This document shows, one piece after another, positions 8,483-17,214 of a stretch of 64,000 bases of DNA. Under the pieces are notes generated by a model. The model saw only the letters and a list, made by a program, of their open reading frames with translations. It was not told the origin of the DNA and did not search any database. How positions within the stretch are numbered: the stretch's first letter is position 1; each line of letters begins with the position of its first letter. Both the position numbers and the translations under genes were made by a program. Source of the DNA: Burkholderia paludis. Its GTDB lineage: Bacteria > Pseudomonadota > Gammaproteobacteria > Burkholderiales > Burkholderiaceae. Where the stretch lies: assembly GCF_000732615.1 (NCBI RefSeq), contig NZ_JPGL01000027.1:1-64000 (forward strand), in the 5' to 3' direction.

Positions 8483-9421
8483 ATGACTTTCTTTTCGGTT
8501 CTCCTCGCCCTCATCATCGAACAGGTCCGCGCGTTGTCGCCGAACAATCCGGTGTTCGCGCTGTTCCAGTTTCATGCGGAAACCGTCGCACATGGTCTCG
8601 ACGCAGGCAAGCAGAAGCACGGCATCCTCGCATGGCTCGCGGTCGTGCTGCCGTGGGTGCTGATCGTCGCGCTGATCTATTTCCTGCTGTACAAGGTGAG
8701 CTTCGTGCTCGCCTTCATCTGGAACGTCGTCGTCGTGTACTTCACGCTCGGCTTCCGCCAGTTCAGCCACTACTTCACCGACATCCATCTCGCGCTCAAC
8801 AATGACGACGTGCCGCGCGCACGCGAAATCCTGCACGAGTGGACGGGCATCGACACGGTCGACATGCCGGTCGGAGAGATTGTCCGCCATACGCTGATTC
8901 ATGCCGTTGTCGCGTCGCATCGCCACGTGTTCGGGGTGTTCTTCTGGTACGTGCTGCCGATCGGCCCGGCCGGCGCCGTGCTGTACCGGATTTCCGAATA
9001 CCTTGCACGCAGCTGGTCGACGCCGGGCGACGACCGCACGGCCGCCTTCTCGACGTTCGCGCAGCGTGCGTTCTTCGTGATCGACTGGATTCCCGCGCGA
9101 CTCACCGCGCTCGGTTTCGCGATCGTCGGCAATTTCGAGGATGCGATCTATGCGTGGCGCAACCACACGCGCCAATGGCCCGATCCGAACGACGGCGTGC
9201 TGCTGGCAGCCGGCAGCGGGGCGCTCGGTGCGCGGCTCGCAGGGCCGCTCGCGGAGCCGTCGAGCCTCGACGCGCTGGCGGTCGGCGACAGCGGCCCGCT
9301 GGCGGTCGGTGACGATTGCACGCCGCGCACGCTGCAGTCGGCGGTCGGCCTCGTCTGGCGCGCGGTGATCCTGTGGATGATCCTGCTGCTGATGCTGACG
9401 CTTGCCGTCTGGGTGTCGTGA
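8483..9421 (+). CDS. CobD/CbiB-family membrane protein, AmpE-like
   Basis: A 312-residue integral membrane protein. The N-terminus (MTFFSVLLALIIEQ), the helix pair at about 48-90, the DWIPARLTALGFAIVG segment (about 194-209) and a final C-terminal helix follow the AmpE/CobD fold. In cobalamin synthesis CobD attaches aminopropanol, but the shorter AmpE-like members are not vitamin B12 enzymes; AmpE is linked to cell wall sensing. No cobalamin or ampD gene is nearby, so the AmpE-like reading is favoured but its job here is unknown. Confidence 0.7.
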   Translation: MTFFSVLLALIIEQVRALSPNNPVFALFQFHAETVAHGLDAGKQKHGILAWLAVVLPWVLIVALIYFLLYKVSFVLAFIWNVVVVYFTLGFRQFSHYFTDIHLALNNDDVPRAREILHEWTGIDTVDMPVGEIVRHTLIHAVVASHRHVFGVFFWYVLPIGPAGAVLYRISEYLARSWSTPGDDRTAAFSTFAQRAFFVIDWIPARLTALGFAIVGNFEDAIYAWRNHTRQWPDPNDGVLLAAGSGALGARLAGPLAEPSSLDALAVGDSGPLAVGDDCTPRTLQSAVGLVWRAVILWMILLLMLTLAVWVS

Positions 9422-9452
9422 CGAGACACTGCGGTACCTGATGAAAGGAAAG

Positions 9453-9481
9453 AAAAAGGCCGGCGCGATGCCGGCCTTTTT
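9453..9481. terminator. Bidirectional intrinsic terminator
   Basis: A perfect 12-bp inverted repeat (AAAAAGGCCGGC at 9453-9464, GCCGGCCTTTTT at 9470-9481) with a 5-base loop, between the convergent CobD-like and DUF2007-type genes. Confidence 0.9.
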
Positions 9482-9488
9482 GCTGTGG

Positions 9489-9806
9489 TCAGTCGTCGCG
9501 CGGATCGCGTACGGCGCCGCACTGCCAGCACGCGGTGAACTGCGCGTCGAGCGCCTCGCCGCAGTGCCGGCAACGCCACGGCGCGGCACTCGGCGACGGG
9601 CCGTGCGATGCCGCATCGAGGAGCCGGCGGGCGAGTGCGTCGTCGCGCTCGTCATCGAGCCACAGCTCGGGTGTGCACGCATCGGCGGGCAGGCCGCCAA
9701 GCGCGCCGGTCGCGTAGCAGTTATGCAGCTCGCAACCGATGCCGGCCACCTGAAGCACGTTGGCCCAATGCTGGGCTGTCGCAAGATCGGGTGCCTTGAA
9801 ACGCAT
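9489..9806 (-). CDS. DUF2007-type protein with C-terminal zinc ribbon
   Basis: A 105-residue protein. The N-terminal half (MRFKAPDLATAQHWANVLQV, then ELWLDDERDDALARRLLD) matches the DUF2007 (putative signal-transducing) fold. The C-terminus has two CxxC pairs (CRHCGEALDAQFTACWQCG) that would bind a zinc ion. No biochemical role is established. The ATG at 9806 begins the domain exactly; a longer frame exists upstream but has no family support. It lies 62 bases downstream of rsgA on the same strand and could be the last gene of an M48 protease-rsgA transcript. Confidence 0.75.
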   Translation of the reverse strand: MRFKAPDLATAQHWANVLQVAGIGCELHNCYATGALGGLPADACTPELWLDDERDDALARRLLDAASHGPSPSAAPWRCRHCGEALDAQFTACWQCGAVRDPRDD

Positions 9807-9868
9807 CGCGGCTCCTGTCGGTGAAGGCCGGCCGCCCGGCTGCCGGCCGCCGCGCACGTGACGCGCGG

Positions 9869-10807
9869 TCAGCGGACGATCTGGCTCGCCTCGTGCACGA
9901 GCTGGGCGTACAGCGCATGCCGTGTCGGCGCGATGCGGCCATCGGCGACGGCTTCGAGGATCGCGCAGCCCGGTTCGTGCAGATGATGGCAATTATAGAA
10001 ACGGCAGTCCGCTAGCAGCGGGCGGAACTCCGGAAAGGCGCGCTCGAGGCGGCCTTCCGTCAGGTGGTAGAGGCCGAATTCCTGGAAGCCCGGCGAATCG
10101 ATCAGCGCGCCGCCGCCCTGCAGCGGGTAGAGGCGGGTGAACGTCGTCGTGTGACGGCCGCTGTTGAGCGCGGCCGAAATCTCGCGCGTCGCGGCTTCGG
10201 CATCGGGAACGAGCAGGTTCACGAGCGTCGACTTGCCCATCCCGGACTGGCCAAGCAGGATCGTCGAATGCCCGGCGAGATGCGGCATGAGCTGCGCGCG
10301 CGCATCGTCGGGCGCACCCTTCACGGACAGTTCGAGCACGTCGTAGCCTAGCGCGCGGTACGGTGCGAGGCGCTCGCGCGCGACCGGCAGCGCGGCTTCG
10401 ACGTCGATCTTGTTCAGGACGACAAGGGGCTTCAGCTCGTTCGCCTCGGCGGCGATCAGCGCGCGGCCGAGCAGGTCTTCGCTGAAATAGGGCTCGGTCG
10501 CGAGCACGATCAGCAACTGGTCGAGGTTGGCCGCGAAGAGCTTCGACTTGAACTGGTCGGAGCGATACAGCAGGTTGCGCCGTTCGCCGATCTCGACGAT
10601 CACGCCCTGGTCGGCCGACGCGTGTTCGTACACGACGCGGTCGCCGACCGCGATGTCGCTCTTCTTGCCGCGCGGGAAGCACTGCAGCATCGCGCCGCCG
10701 TCGTCGGGGGCGACGATGTAGTGGCGCCCGTGCGCCGCGATCACGCGGCCTTCGGCACGCTGCGCGCCGGACGCGCGCGGGGCCGGCTTGCGGGTCGGCC
10801 GGCTCAT
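9869..10807 (-). CDS. rsgA: Ribosome small-subunit GTPase RsgA
   Basis: A 312-residue circularly permuted GTPase that acts late in 30S assembly. The motif order is permuted as expected: G4 NKID (132-135), then G1 GQSGMGKST (186-194), then G3 DSPG (237-240). An N-terminal OB fold (about 20-80) and a C-terminal zinc site (C268, C273, H275, C281) complete the family pattern. Its ATG overlaps the stop codon of the upstream M48 protease gene by an ATGA junction, indicating coupled translation. Confidence 0.96.
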   Translation of the reverse strand: MSRPTRKPAPRASGAQRAEGRVIAAHGRHYIVAPDDGGAMLQCFPRGKKSDIAVGDRVVYEHASADQGVIVEIGERRNLLYRSDQFKSKLFAANLDQLLIVLATEPYFSEDLLGRALIAAEANELKPLVVLNKIDVEAALPVARERLAPYRALGYDVLELSVKGAPDDARAQLMPHLAGHSTILLGQSGMGKSTLVNLLVPDAEAATREISAALNSGRHTTTFTRLYPLQGGGALIDSPGFQEFGLYHLTEGRLERAFPEFRPLLADCRFYNCHHLHEPGCAILEAVADGRIAPTRHALYAQLVHEASQIVR

Positions 10808-12063
10808 GCGTGCTGCAGCAGGCGGTCGATCCGCTGCGAAGCGGGCGGATGCGAGTAGTAGAAGGCCGTGTAGACGGGGTCGGGCGTCAGCGTCGACGCG
10901 TTGTCCTCGTAGAGCTTCACGAGCGCGCTGACGAGATCCTGTGCGTCGGTCTGGCTGGCCGCGAACGCGTCGGCCTCGAATTCGTGCTTGCGCGACGTGA
11001 GGCTGCCGAAGGGCGTCGCGAAGAACAGGAACACGGGAATCGCGAGGAAGAACAGCACGAGGGCGACGCCCGCGTTGCTCGTGTCGAGCGACGGCGTGAC
11101 GCCGAGCCCCGTGTAGAACCACGTGCGTTGCGCGAGCCAGCCGAGCAGCGCGAGCAGCACGAGGCTCAGCACGAACGACACGAACATCCGCTTCATCACG
11201 TGGCGACGCTTGAAATGGCCAAGTTCGTGCGCGAGCACGGCCTCGATCTCCTGGCCGGACAGGCGTGCGAGCAGCGTGTCGAAGAACACGATCCGCTTCG
11301 ATGCGCCGAAGCCCGTGAAGTATGCGTTGCCGTGTGCGGAGCGGCGGCTGCCGTCCATCACGAACAGCCCCTTTGCCGCGAAGCCGCAGCGCTTCATCAG
11401 CGATTCGATGCGGGCACGCAGCGCGTCGTCCTTCAGCGGCTCGAACTTGTTGAAGATCGGGGCGATGAAGGTCGGGTAGATCAGCAGCACGAGCATCTGG
11501 AACGCGACCCAGACGATCCAGGTCCACAGCCACCACAGGCTGCCGGCCTGGTTCATCAGCCACAGCACGACGAACAGCAGCGGCAGGCCCAGAGCGGCGC
11601 CGAGCAGCGAGTTTTTCAGCATGTCGGTGAAGAACAGCCGTTTCGTCATCCGGTTGAAGCCGAAACGCTGCTCGATCCCGAACTGGCGGTAATACTCGAA
11701 CGGGACATCGATCGCGCTCATGATCATGAGCACCGCGGCGACGAGGGCGACCTGCTGCCCGTAGCCGCGGCCGAGCCAGCCGGTGAGCAGCGTGTCGAGC
11801 GCGCCGACGCCGCCGAGCAGCGTGAGACCGACCAGCACGGCCGCGCTGACGACGATTTCGAGCATGGTCAGCCGGGTGCGCTCGACCGTATAGTCGGCCG
11901 CACGCTGGTGGGCGGTCAGCGGGATGGTTGCGCTGAACTGCGCGGGGACGCCGTTGCGATGCGCGGCGACGAAGCGGATCTGCCGCGACGCGAGCCACAG
12001 CTTGGTGACGACCATCGCGAGCACGGCGAGCGCGAACAGCAGGGTGAACGAAAAGGGTGACAT
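10804..12063 (-). CDS. M48 family (Ste24/CAAX-type) membrane metalloprotease
   Basis: A 419-residue zinc protease of the inner membrane. The catalytic HELGH is at about residues 279-283 and the third zinc ligand lies in HEFEADAFA about 70 residues later. Five to seven hydrophobic segments flank the catalytic domain, and the N-terminal region matches the Ste24 CAAX prenyl protease fold; bacteria lack prenylated substrates, so it likely handles membrane protein quality control. ATG 12063 is preferred; a TTG 12 bases upstream is an alternative. The gene overlaps rsgA by 4 bases. It is divergent from orn. Confidence 0.9.
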   Translation of the reverse strand: MSPFSFTLLFALAVLAMVVTKLWLASRQIRFVAAHRNGVPAQFSATIPLTAHQRAADYTVERTRLTMLEIVVSAAVLVGLTLLGGVGALDTLLTGWLGRGYGQQVALVAAVLMIMSAIDVPFEYYRQFGIEQRFGFNRMTKRLFFTDMLKNSLLGAALGLPLLFVVLWLMNQAGSLWWLWTWIVWVAFQMLVLLIYPTFIAPIFNKFEPLKDDALRARIESLMKRCGFAAKGLFVMDGSRRSAHGNAYFTGFGASKRIVFFDTLLARLSGQEIEAVLAHELGHFKRRHVMKRMFVSFVLSLVLLALLGWLAQRTWFYTGLGVTPSLDTSNAGVALVLFFLAIPVFLFFATPFGSLTSRKHEFEADAFAASQTDAQDLVSALVKLYEDNASTLTPDPVYTAFYYSHPPASQRIDRLLQHA

Positions 12064-12180
12064 CGAAGGCGCCAAAGGGTTCTATGCGAGAATTATATGT
12101 TCTTGCGGACCGGGCCCGCTGATGCGATACCGGCCGCCCGGGCGGCGCCGCGCGCCGTCCGCCATTTTCCAGGATGACTC

Positions 12181-12801
12181 ATGACCGATACCGCCGCTTC
12201 CACCAGCCAGCCCGCGCTCGTGCGCAACGAGTTGAACCTCGTCTGGCTCGACATGGAGATGACGGGCCTCGACCCGGATAACGACCGCATCATCGAGATC
12301 GCGGTCGTGGTGACCAACTCCACGCTCGACATCGCCGTCGAAGGCCCCGTGTTCGCGATCCATCAGAGCGACGAAACGCTGGCCAAGATGGACGACTGGA
12401 ACAAGTCGACGCACGGCCGCTCGGGCCTGATCGACCGCGTGCGCGCGTCGACCGTGACCGAGGCGGAAGCCGCCGCGCAGCTGCAGGCGTTCCTCGCGCA
12501 GTACGTGTCGCCCGGCAAGTCGCCGATGTGCGGCAACTCGATCTGTCAGGATCGCCGCTTCATGGCGCGCTGGATGCCGGAGTTCGAGCGCTTCTTCCAT
12601 TATCGCAATCTCGACGTCAGCACGCTCAAGGAGCTGTGCCGCCGCTGGCAGCCCGCGATCTACAAGGGCTTCCAGAAGCGTGCGATGCATACGGCGCTCG
12701 CGGACATCCACGAGTCGATCGACGAGCTGAAGTATTACCGCGAGCATTTCCTGATTCCGGCCGCGTCGGCGTCGGCAGGCGAGTCCGCGCCGGCCGCCTG
12801 A
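12181..12801 (+). CDS. orn: Oligoribonuclease
   Basis: A 206-residue DEDDh 3'-5' exonuclease that degrades 2-5 nt RNA fragments, including pGpG from c-di-GMP breakdown. Acidic residues are visible in [10 protein letters not shown] (motif I) and [11 protein letters not shown] (motif II); the final H and D lie in [20 protein letters not shown] short alanine-rich tail extends beyond the E. coli length (181). It is divergent from the M48 protease gene. The pGpG role is of interest because a VpsR-type (possibly c-di-GMP responsive) regulator lies 4.4 kb away. Confidence 0.96.
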   Translation: MTDTAASTSQPALVRNELNLVWLDMEMTGLDPDNDRIIEIAVVVTNSTLDIAVEGPVFAIHQSDETLAKMDDWNKSTHGRSGLIDRVRASTVTEAEAAAQLQAFLAQYVSPGKSPMCGNSICQDRRFMARWMPEFERFFHYRNLDVSTLKELCRRWQPAIYKGFQKRAMHTALADIHESIDELKYYREHFLIPAASASAGESAPAA

Positions 12802-12817
12802 GCGGGCCGGCATGCGC

Positions 12818-13435
12818 TCAGCGCGGCGCGCGCTGCGCGCTTTTCGGCCGGAACGCCGCGACGATCGCGGCGTCGGTCTCGATGTACGGGCCGCCGATCA
12901 GGTCGATGCAGTAGGGCACCGCGGCGAAGATGCCGGGCACGGTCGACTTGCCGTCGGCGTCGCGCAGCCCTTCGAGCGTTTCCCGGATCGACTTCGGCTG
13001 GCCGGGCAGGTTGATGATCAGCGCCGCATGGTCGGCCGTCTCGCGGATCACCGCGACCTGTCGTGACAGGATCGCGGTCGGCACGAAATTCAGGCTGATC
13101 TGCCGCATCTGTTCGCCGAATCCCGGCATTTCCTTCGTCGCCACCGCCAGCGTGGCCTCGGGCGTCACGTCGCGGCGCGCGGGGCCCGTGCCGCCCGTCG
13201 TCAGCACGAGGTCGCACCCCGCGACGTCGACGAGTTCGGCGAGCGTGGCGGAGATCGTCGGTGCGTCGTCCTGGATCAACCGCGTTTCGGCGCGCCACGG
13301 CGACGTCAGCGCGCCGGCCAGCCAGGCCTGCAGCGCCGGAATGCCCTTGTCCTCGTAGACGCCCGCGCTCGCCCGGTCGCTGATCGACACCAGGCCGACG
13401 ACGAGCTCGTCCGGGTGATTACGCTTCGTCGTCAT
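12818..13435 (-). CDS. mog: MoaB/Mog-type molybdopterin protein
   Basis: A 205-residue protein of the MoaB/Mog fold, which adenylates molybdopterin before molybdate insertion. The nucleotide-binding [15 protein letters not shown] loop is intact, followed by LNLPGQP-like [18 protein letters not shown]. The ATG at 13435 is chosen for the family N-terminus; it overlaps the end of darP by 17 bases, so the two are probably cotranscribed. The rest of the cofactor pathway visible here (moeA, mobA, moaA) is 26 kb away. It is convergent with orn, with only 16 bases between them. Confidence 0.88.
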   Translation of the reverse strand: MTTKRNHPDELVVGLVSISDRASAGVYEDKGIPALQAWLAGALTSPWRAETRLIQDDAPTISATLAELVDVAGCDLVLTTGGTGPARRDVTPEATLAVATKEMPGFGEQMRQISLNFVPTAILSRQVAVIRETADHAALIINLPGQPKSIRETLEGLRDADGKSTVPGIFAAVPYCIDLIGGPYIETDAAIVAAFRPKSAQRAPR

Positions 13436-14021
13436 GGTCGTCCCCGCCGTCGTCCGGCGCTTCGTCGTCCGCATCGGGCGTGCCGGCCGCGGTCTTGATC
13501 CACTGGAACAGCTCGCGGAAATAGCGCGGCGGCTTGCCTTGCTGCGCTTCCTTGCGTGCGTTGCGGATCAGCGTGCGGCCTTCCTGGATGTCGGCTTCCG
13601 GGTGCTGGCGCAGGAATTCGGTCAGCGCGTCGTCGCTCGCGAGCAAGTGTTCGCGCGTGCGTTCGATCCAGTGCAGGCGGGCCGTCGCGGCCTTGTTCAC
13701 GCCGCGCTGCGCGTCGAGCGCGGTGCGCAGCGCGGCCGTCTCGTCGTCGGTCAGCGTGCGCATCACGCGGCCGACGTACTGGAGCTGGCGGCGCTTGCCT
13801 TCGTGATCGGTGATCCGGCGCGCCTCGCGCACGGCGTCGGCGAGGGCTTCGGGCATCGGCATGCGCTTGAGCGCATCCTTCGGCAGGTCGACGAGCGCCT
13901 GGCCGAGTTCCTGCAGCGCGTGCATCTCGCGCTTCAACTGGGATTTGCTGGGGCGATCGTAGCCATTGTCGTCGTCTTCGACGGCATGCTCGATCGGCTG
14001 GATTCGGGTTTTGCGTGTCAT
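13419..14021 (-). CDS. yjgA: DUF615 ribosome-associated protein DarP/YjgA
   Basis: A 200-residue, highly charged protein with the DUF615 signature ([20 protein letters not shown], then LQYVGRVMR). The family binds late 50S precursors and promotes large-subunit assembly. The C-terminus is an Asp/Glu-rich tail. ATG 14021 gives MTRKTRIQP; another ATG 9 bases upstream is possible. It is divergent from pmbA and overlaps the mog start. Confidence 0.9.
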   Translation of the reverse strand: MTRKTRIQPIEHAVEDDDNGYDRPSKSQLKREMHALQELGQALVDLPKDALKRMPMPEALADAVREARRITDHEGKRRQLQYVGRVMRTLTDDETAALRTALDAQRGVNKAATARLHWIERTREHLLASDDALTEFLRQHPEADIQEGRTLIRNARKEAQQGKPPRYFRELFQWIKTAAGTPDADDEAPDDGGDDHDDEA

Positions 14022-14158
14022 GGCCGGCATTGTATCGCGCCGCGGACACCCCAAGACACCTCAAGCTTGTCGGTATCCGGCCCCGGACCTTGCTATGATC
14101 GCGGGATACGCAAAATTTTGACCATGCGGGCGCCCGCCCGCCACCGGATATCACGACG

Positions 14159-15529
14159 ATGGCAGCCAATCTCGACGTACAAGCGCGCTATTTCCCGCAC
14201 ACGCAGGACCAGCTCAAAGAAATCGCCTCGGACATCCTTCGCCATGCGAAGGCACTCGGCGCGACGGATGCCGCGACCGAAATCTCCGAAGGCGACGGCC
14301 TGTCGGTGTCGGTGCGCCGCGGCGAAGTCGAAACGATCGAGCACAACCGCGACAAGATGGTCGGCGTGACCGTGTTCATCGGCAAGAAGCGCGGCAACGC
14401 GAGCACGTCGGACTTCTCGCCGGGCGCGATCAAGGATACCGTGGCCGCCGCCTACAACATCGCGCGCTTCACGGCCGAAGACGAGGCGGCCGGCCTTGCC
14501 GAGGCCGAACTGCTCGAAACCGACCCGCGCGATCTCGATCTCTATCACCCGTGGGCGTTGACGGCCGACGAGGCCGTCGAGCTCGCCCGCCGCGCGGAAG
14601 ACGCCGCGTTCGCGGTCAGCCCGCAGATCCGCAATTCGGAAGGCGCGAGCGTGTCGGCGCAGCATTCGCAGTTCGTGCTGGCGACGTCGCGCGGCTTCCT
14701 TGCCGGCTACCCGTACTCGCGCCACTACATCGCGTGCGCGCCGATCGCGGGCAGCGGCCGTCACATGCAGCGCGACGACTGGTATTCGTCGAAGCGCAGC
14801 GCGATCGATCTCGCGGCGCCCGAAGCGGTGGGCCGTTACGCGGCCGAGCGCGCGCTCGCGCGGATGGGGGCGCGTCGCCTGGACACCCGCAAGGTGCCCG
14901 TGCTGTTCGAGGCGCCGCTCGCGGCCGGCCTGCTCGGCGCGTTCGTGCAGGCGGTGAGCGGCGGCGCGCTGTACCGCAAGACGTCGTTCCTCGTCGACAG
15001 CCTCGGCAAGCCGGTGTTCGCGCCGCATATCCAGGTCGTCGAGGATCCGCACGTGCCGCGCGCGATGGGCAGCGCGCCGTTCGACGAGGAAGGCGTGCGC
15101 ACGCGTGCGCGCAGCGTCGTCAAGGACGGCGTCGTCGAAGGCTACTTCCTGTCGACCTATTCGGCGCGCAAGCTCGGCACGCAGACCACCGGCAACGCAG
15201 GCGGCTCGCACAACCTCGCACTGCGCAGTTCGAACACGCAGGCGGGCGACGATTTCGACGCGATGCTGAAGAAGCTCGGCACGGGCCTGCTGCTGACCGA
15301 ACTGATGGGGCAGGGCGTGAACTACGTGACGGGCGACTATTCGCGCGGCGCGGCGGGCTTCTGGGTCGAGAACGGCGTGATCCAGTATCCGGTCGAGGAA
15401 ATCACCGTCGCGAGCACGCTGCAGGAGATGTTCCGGCATATCGTCGCGATCGGCGCCGATTCGATCGTGCGCGGCACGAAGGAAACGGGCTCGGTGCTGA
15501 TCGAGCAGATGACGATCGCCGGGCAGTAA
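14159..15529 (+). CDS. pmbA: Metalloprotease PmbA/TldE
   Basis: A 456-residue member of the TldD/TldE family. TldE pairs with TldD to form a heterodimeric zinc protease that degrades unfolded peptides, matures microcin B17 and acts on CcdA antitoxin. Conserved tracts include EISEGDGLSVSVRRGEVETI at the N-terminus and TGNAGGSHNLAL, MGQGVNYVTGDYSRGAAGFW in the C-terminal half. TldE itself lacks the metal-binding HExxxH of TldD, and none is seen here. The tldD partner is not in the window. It is divergent from yjgA, as in many proteobacteria. Confidence 0.95.
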   Translation: MAANLDVQARYFPHTQDQLKEIASDILRHAKALGATDAATEISEGDGLSVSVRRGEVETIEHNRDKMVGVTVFIGKKRGNASTSDFSPGAIKDTVAAAYNIARFTAEDEAAGLAEAELLETDPRDLDLYHPWALTADEAVELARRAEDAAFAVSPQIRNSEGASVSAQHSQFVLATSRGFLAGYPYSRHYIACAPIAGSGRHMQRDDWYSSKRSAIDLAAPEAVGRYAAERALARMGARRLDTRKVPVLFEAPLAAGLLGAFVQAVSGGALYRKTSFLVDSLGKPVFAPHIQVVEDPHVPRAMGSAPFDEEGVRTRARSVVKDGVVEGYFLSTYSARKLGTQTTGNAGGSHNLALRSSNTQAGDDFDAMLKKLGTGLLLTELMGQGVNYVTGDYSRGAAGFWVENGVIQYPVEEITVASTLQEMFRHIVAIGADSIVRGTKETGSVLIEQMTIAGQ

Positions 15530-15561
15530 GCGGCGCGCGGCGTCGGCCGCCATCGAATGAA

Positions 15562-15597
15562 AAAAAGCCCGATCGGCGTGAGCCGGTCGGGCTTTTT
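15562..15597. terminator. Bidirectional intrinsic terminator
   Basis: A 16-bp stem with one G-T pair (AAAAAGCCCGATCGGC at 15562-15577, GCCGGTCGGGCTTTTT at 15582-15597) and a GTGA loop, between the convergent pmbA and folA genes. Confidence 0.9.
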
Positions 15598-15613
15598 CGT
15601 TGCGGGCGATGCG

Positions 15614-16114
15614 TCAGCCGCGCTTGCGTTCGTACACGACGAACGCATAGCCGAAGGTGTTCGGCGCATTCGCCTCGTGCGGATCGCGCGACACTTCCCG
15701 CCAGTGTGCGGCGTCGGGCGCAGGGAACGACGCGTCGCCGTCGAAGTCGGCATCGATCTCGGTGACGATCAGCTTGTCGGCGAGTGCGAGACCTTCCGTG
15801 TAGAGTTGCGCGCCGCCGATCAGGAACGCCTCGGGCACGCCGTCGCTGGCGGCAACCGCCAGCGCGTCGGCGAGCGACGTGACCGTGTCGCAGCCGTCGA
15901 AGCGTCGTGCCGCGTCGCGCGTCACGACGATATTGCGGCGGCCCGGCAGGGGCCGGCCGATCGACTCGTGGGTCTTGCGGCCCATCACGATCGGGGCGCC
16001 CATCGTCGTGCGCTTGAAGAAGGCGAGATCCTCGGGAAGTTTCCAGGGCAACTGGTTGTCGCGGCCGATGATGCCGTTGCGGGCGCGCGCGACGATCAGG
16101 GTCAACGTCGTCAT
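15614..16114 (-). CDS. folA: Dihydrofolate reductase
   Basis: A 166-residue enzyme reducing dihydrofolate to tetrahydrofolate with NADPH, the target of trimethoprim. Typical motifs are visible: [20 protein letters not shown] near the N-terminus (substrate Asp/Glu position included), [20 protein letters not shown], and FLIGGAQLY. The ATG at 16114 has only a weak ribosome site. It is functionally linked to thyA 2.5 kb away, which generates the dihydrofolate; two genes that are not folate genes separate them. Confidence 0.97.
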   Translation of the reverse strand: MTTLTLIVARARNGIIGRDNQLPWKLPEDLAFFKRTTMGAPIVMGRKTHESIGRPLPGRRNIVVTRDAARRFDGCDTVTSLADALAVAASDGVPEAFLIGGAQLYTEGLALADKLIVTEIDADFDGDASFPAPDAAHWREVSRDPHEANAPNTFGYAFVVYERKRG

Positions 16115-16160
16115 GAAGGTCGGGGAGAGGAAAACCGGAATGGCGCCGATTCTACCGGAA

Positions 16161-16194
16161 CGGCGGCGCGCGCCGGATTCCGCGCGCGCCGCCG
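16161..16194. repeat. 12-bp perfect inverted repeat upstream of folA
   Basis: Arms CGGCGGCGCGCG (16161-16172) and CGCGCGCCGCCG (16183-16194) with a 10-base loop, 47 bases before the folA start codon. It has no T-run on either side, so it is more likely a structured leader element or chance GC-rich symmetry than a terminator. Confidence 0.4.
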
Positions 16195-16253
16195 CGCTTG
16201 CACGGCGTGCCGCGGCGTCCGACGCAACGCGCCGCGACGGCATGAGAATGAAT

Positions 16254-16283
16254 AAAAAGCGTGCCCGCCGGGGGACGGGACAC
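16254..16283 (-). terminator. Terminator for the small secreted protein gene
   Basis: On the minus strand, a stem GTG(T)CCCG / CGGGCAC with one bulged base is followed by GC and five Ts. It lies about 100 bases after the stop codon at 16387. Confidence 0.55.
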
Positions 16284-16386
16284 AAAACCGTTTCGCGTTG
16301 CGAGATCGAGCGCGCCCGGCCCCGCTCGATAGGGTCCTGCCTGTTCAAATCAATATGGTATCCTATCCAATGAGTCGCACCGCGCA

Positions 16387-16710
16387 TTACTGACGCGCAC
16401 TGCCTTGCGCATGCTCTTCCGTCACGTGCTGCACGTTGCCTGGCTGCGGTGCCGGAAGCGGCGTCGGTGTGGGCAACAAAGGCGGCGGAATCTCGTCCCA
16501 CAGCGTCACCGACGACCTGCCGGCCGACAGCGGCGCGGACACGGTCACGATGCCGGCGTCGTTGCCGCGCTGCATGCTCGGCGCGTTTGCGGCCAGCAGC
16601 ATCGCGCGATCCGGCGGCGCGCTTTCGTCCGCGCATGCCGGCGCGGGCGGGCCGACTGCCGCGAGCACGATGGTCACCGCCCCGAAAGAAAGTGAAAGAA
16701 GTTTTCGCAT
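16387..16710 (-). CDS. Small proline-rich secreted protein, function unknown
   Basis: A 107-residue predicted exported protein. MRKLLSLSF, a hydrophobic core ([11 protein letters not shown]) and PACA-DES give a clear Sec signal peptide with cleavage near residue 27. The mature part is short and ends in a proline-rich stretch ([18 protein letters not shown]); no domain is recognised. A GGAG ribosome site lies about 9 bases upstream of the ATG. A candidate sigma-54 promoter sits at 16740-16755, and a sigma-54 activator gene starts divergently at 17215, so regulation by that activator is suggested. It has no partner gene downstream; folA follows after a terminator. Confidence 0.6.
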   Translation of the reverse strand: MRKLLSLSFGAVTIVLAAVGPPAPACADESAPPDRAMLLAANAPSMQRGNDAGIVTVSAPLSAGRSSVTLWDEIPPPLLPTPTPLPAPQPGNVQHVTEEHAQGSARQ

Positions 16711-16739
16711 GGTCGCTGTCTCCGACGTATTCCGCATTC

Positions 16740-16755
16740 AGCGAAATGCATGCCA
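16740..16755 (-). promoter_or_regulatory. Candidate sigma-54 (-24/-12) promoter
   Basis: On the minus strand the sequence reads TGGCATG-N4-TCGCT against the consensus TGGCAYG-N4-TTGCW. The invariant GG and GC are spaced exactly as required; one T of the -12 element is changed to C. Transcription would start near 16729, leaving a leader of about 19 bases with a ribosome site before the ATG at 16710. Confidence 0.6.
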
Positions 16756-16829
16756 TCGCGCCGGGACCGTTGTCGACACTGCGATTGCCGCGCGAGCGTT
16801 GAGAATTGTGGCGGAAAGCGTTCGAAAAT

Positions 16830-16845
16830 GTTTCAGGCCTGAAAC
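16830..16845. promoter_or_regulatory. 16-bp perfect palindrome, candidate activator site
   Basis: GTTTCAGGCCTGAAAC is fully self-complementary. It lies about 100-115 bases upstream of the predicted sigma-54 start site, the usual position of an enhancer for a bacterial enhancer-binding protein, and about 370 bases before the divergent activator gene. Confidence 0.5.
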
Positions 16846-17214
16846 GATGGGGCTCGGGAATACTGCGGATTCAATCGATGCGCTTCAAGGACGAGAATCG
16901 TCGCATGTGTCGATGAACGAATGTGTCGCTGTGCGAGTGCTATGTGCAGACGATTGACATGCATCGATATCCTGAGCGATTCGGCCGTGTCGCTCGCCGC
17001 GCTGAAATCGGATTGTCGTATTCAGTGCCTATAACTACGCTGTCTTGATCAAATAACAACTGGACGCGAGATAAGCGCCATCATGCGAGGCTTTGTCGCT
17101 GCCGCGCATAGGCATGGCGAATCGAGCTGCCTTCGGCTGACCCGATTCGATCCTTTTCGCACGCAACCTGGCGTGCACGGCAATCGTTAGACGGTTGATG
17201 AACGGGGTGGGCAT

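Larger units (their letters stand above)
16711..17214. other. Regulatory intergenic region, 504 bases
   Basis: This divergent gap separates the small secreted protein from the sigma-54 activator gene. It is visibly less GC-rich than the coding sequence. It contains a candidate sigma-54 promoter (16740-16755, minus strand), a 16-bp perfect palindrome (16830-16845) and a repeated ATGTGTCG (near 16905 and 16921). No gene of its own can be supported. Confidence 0.7.
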
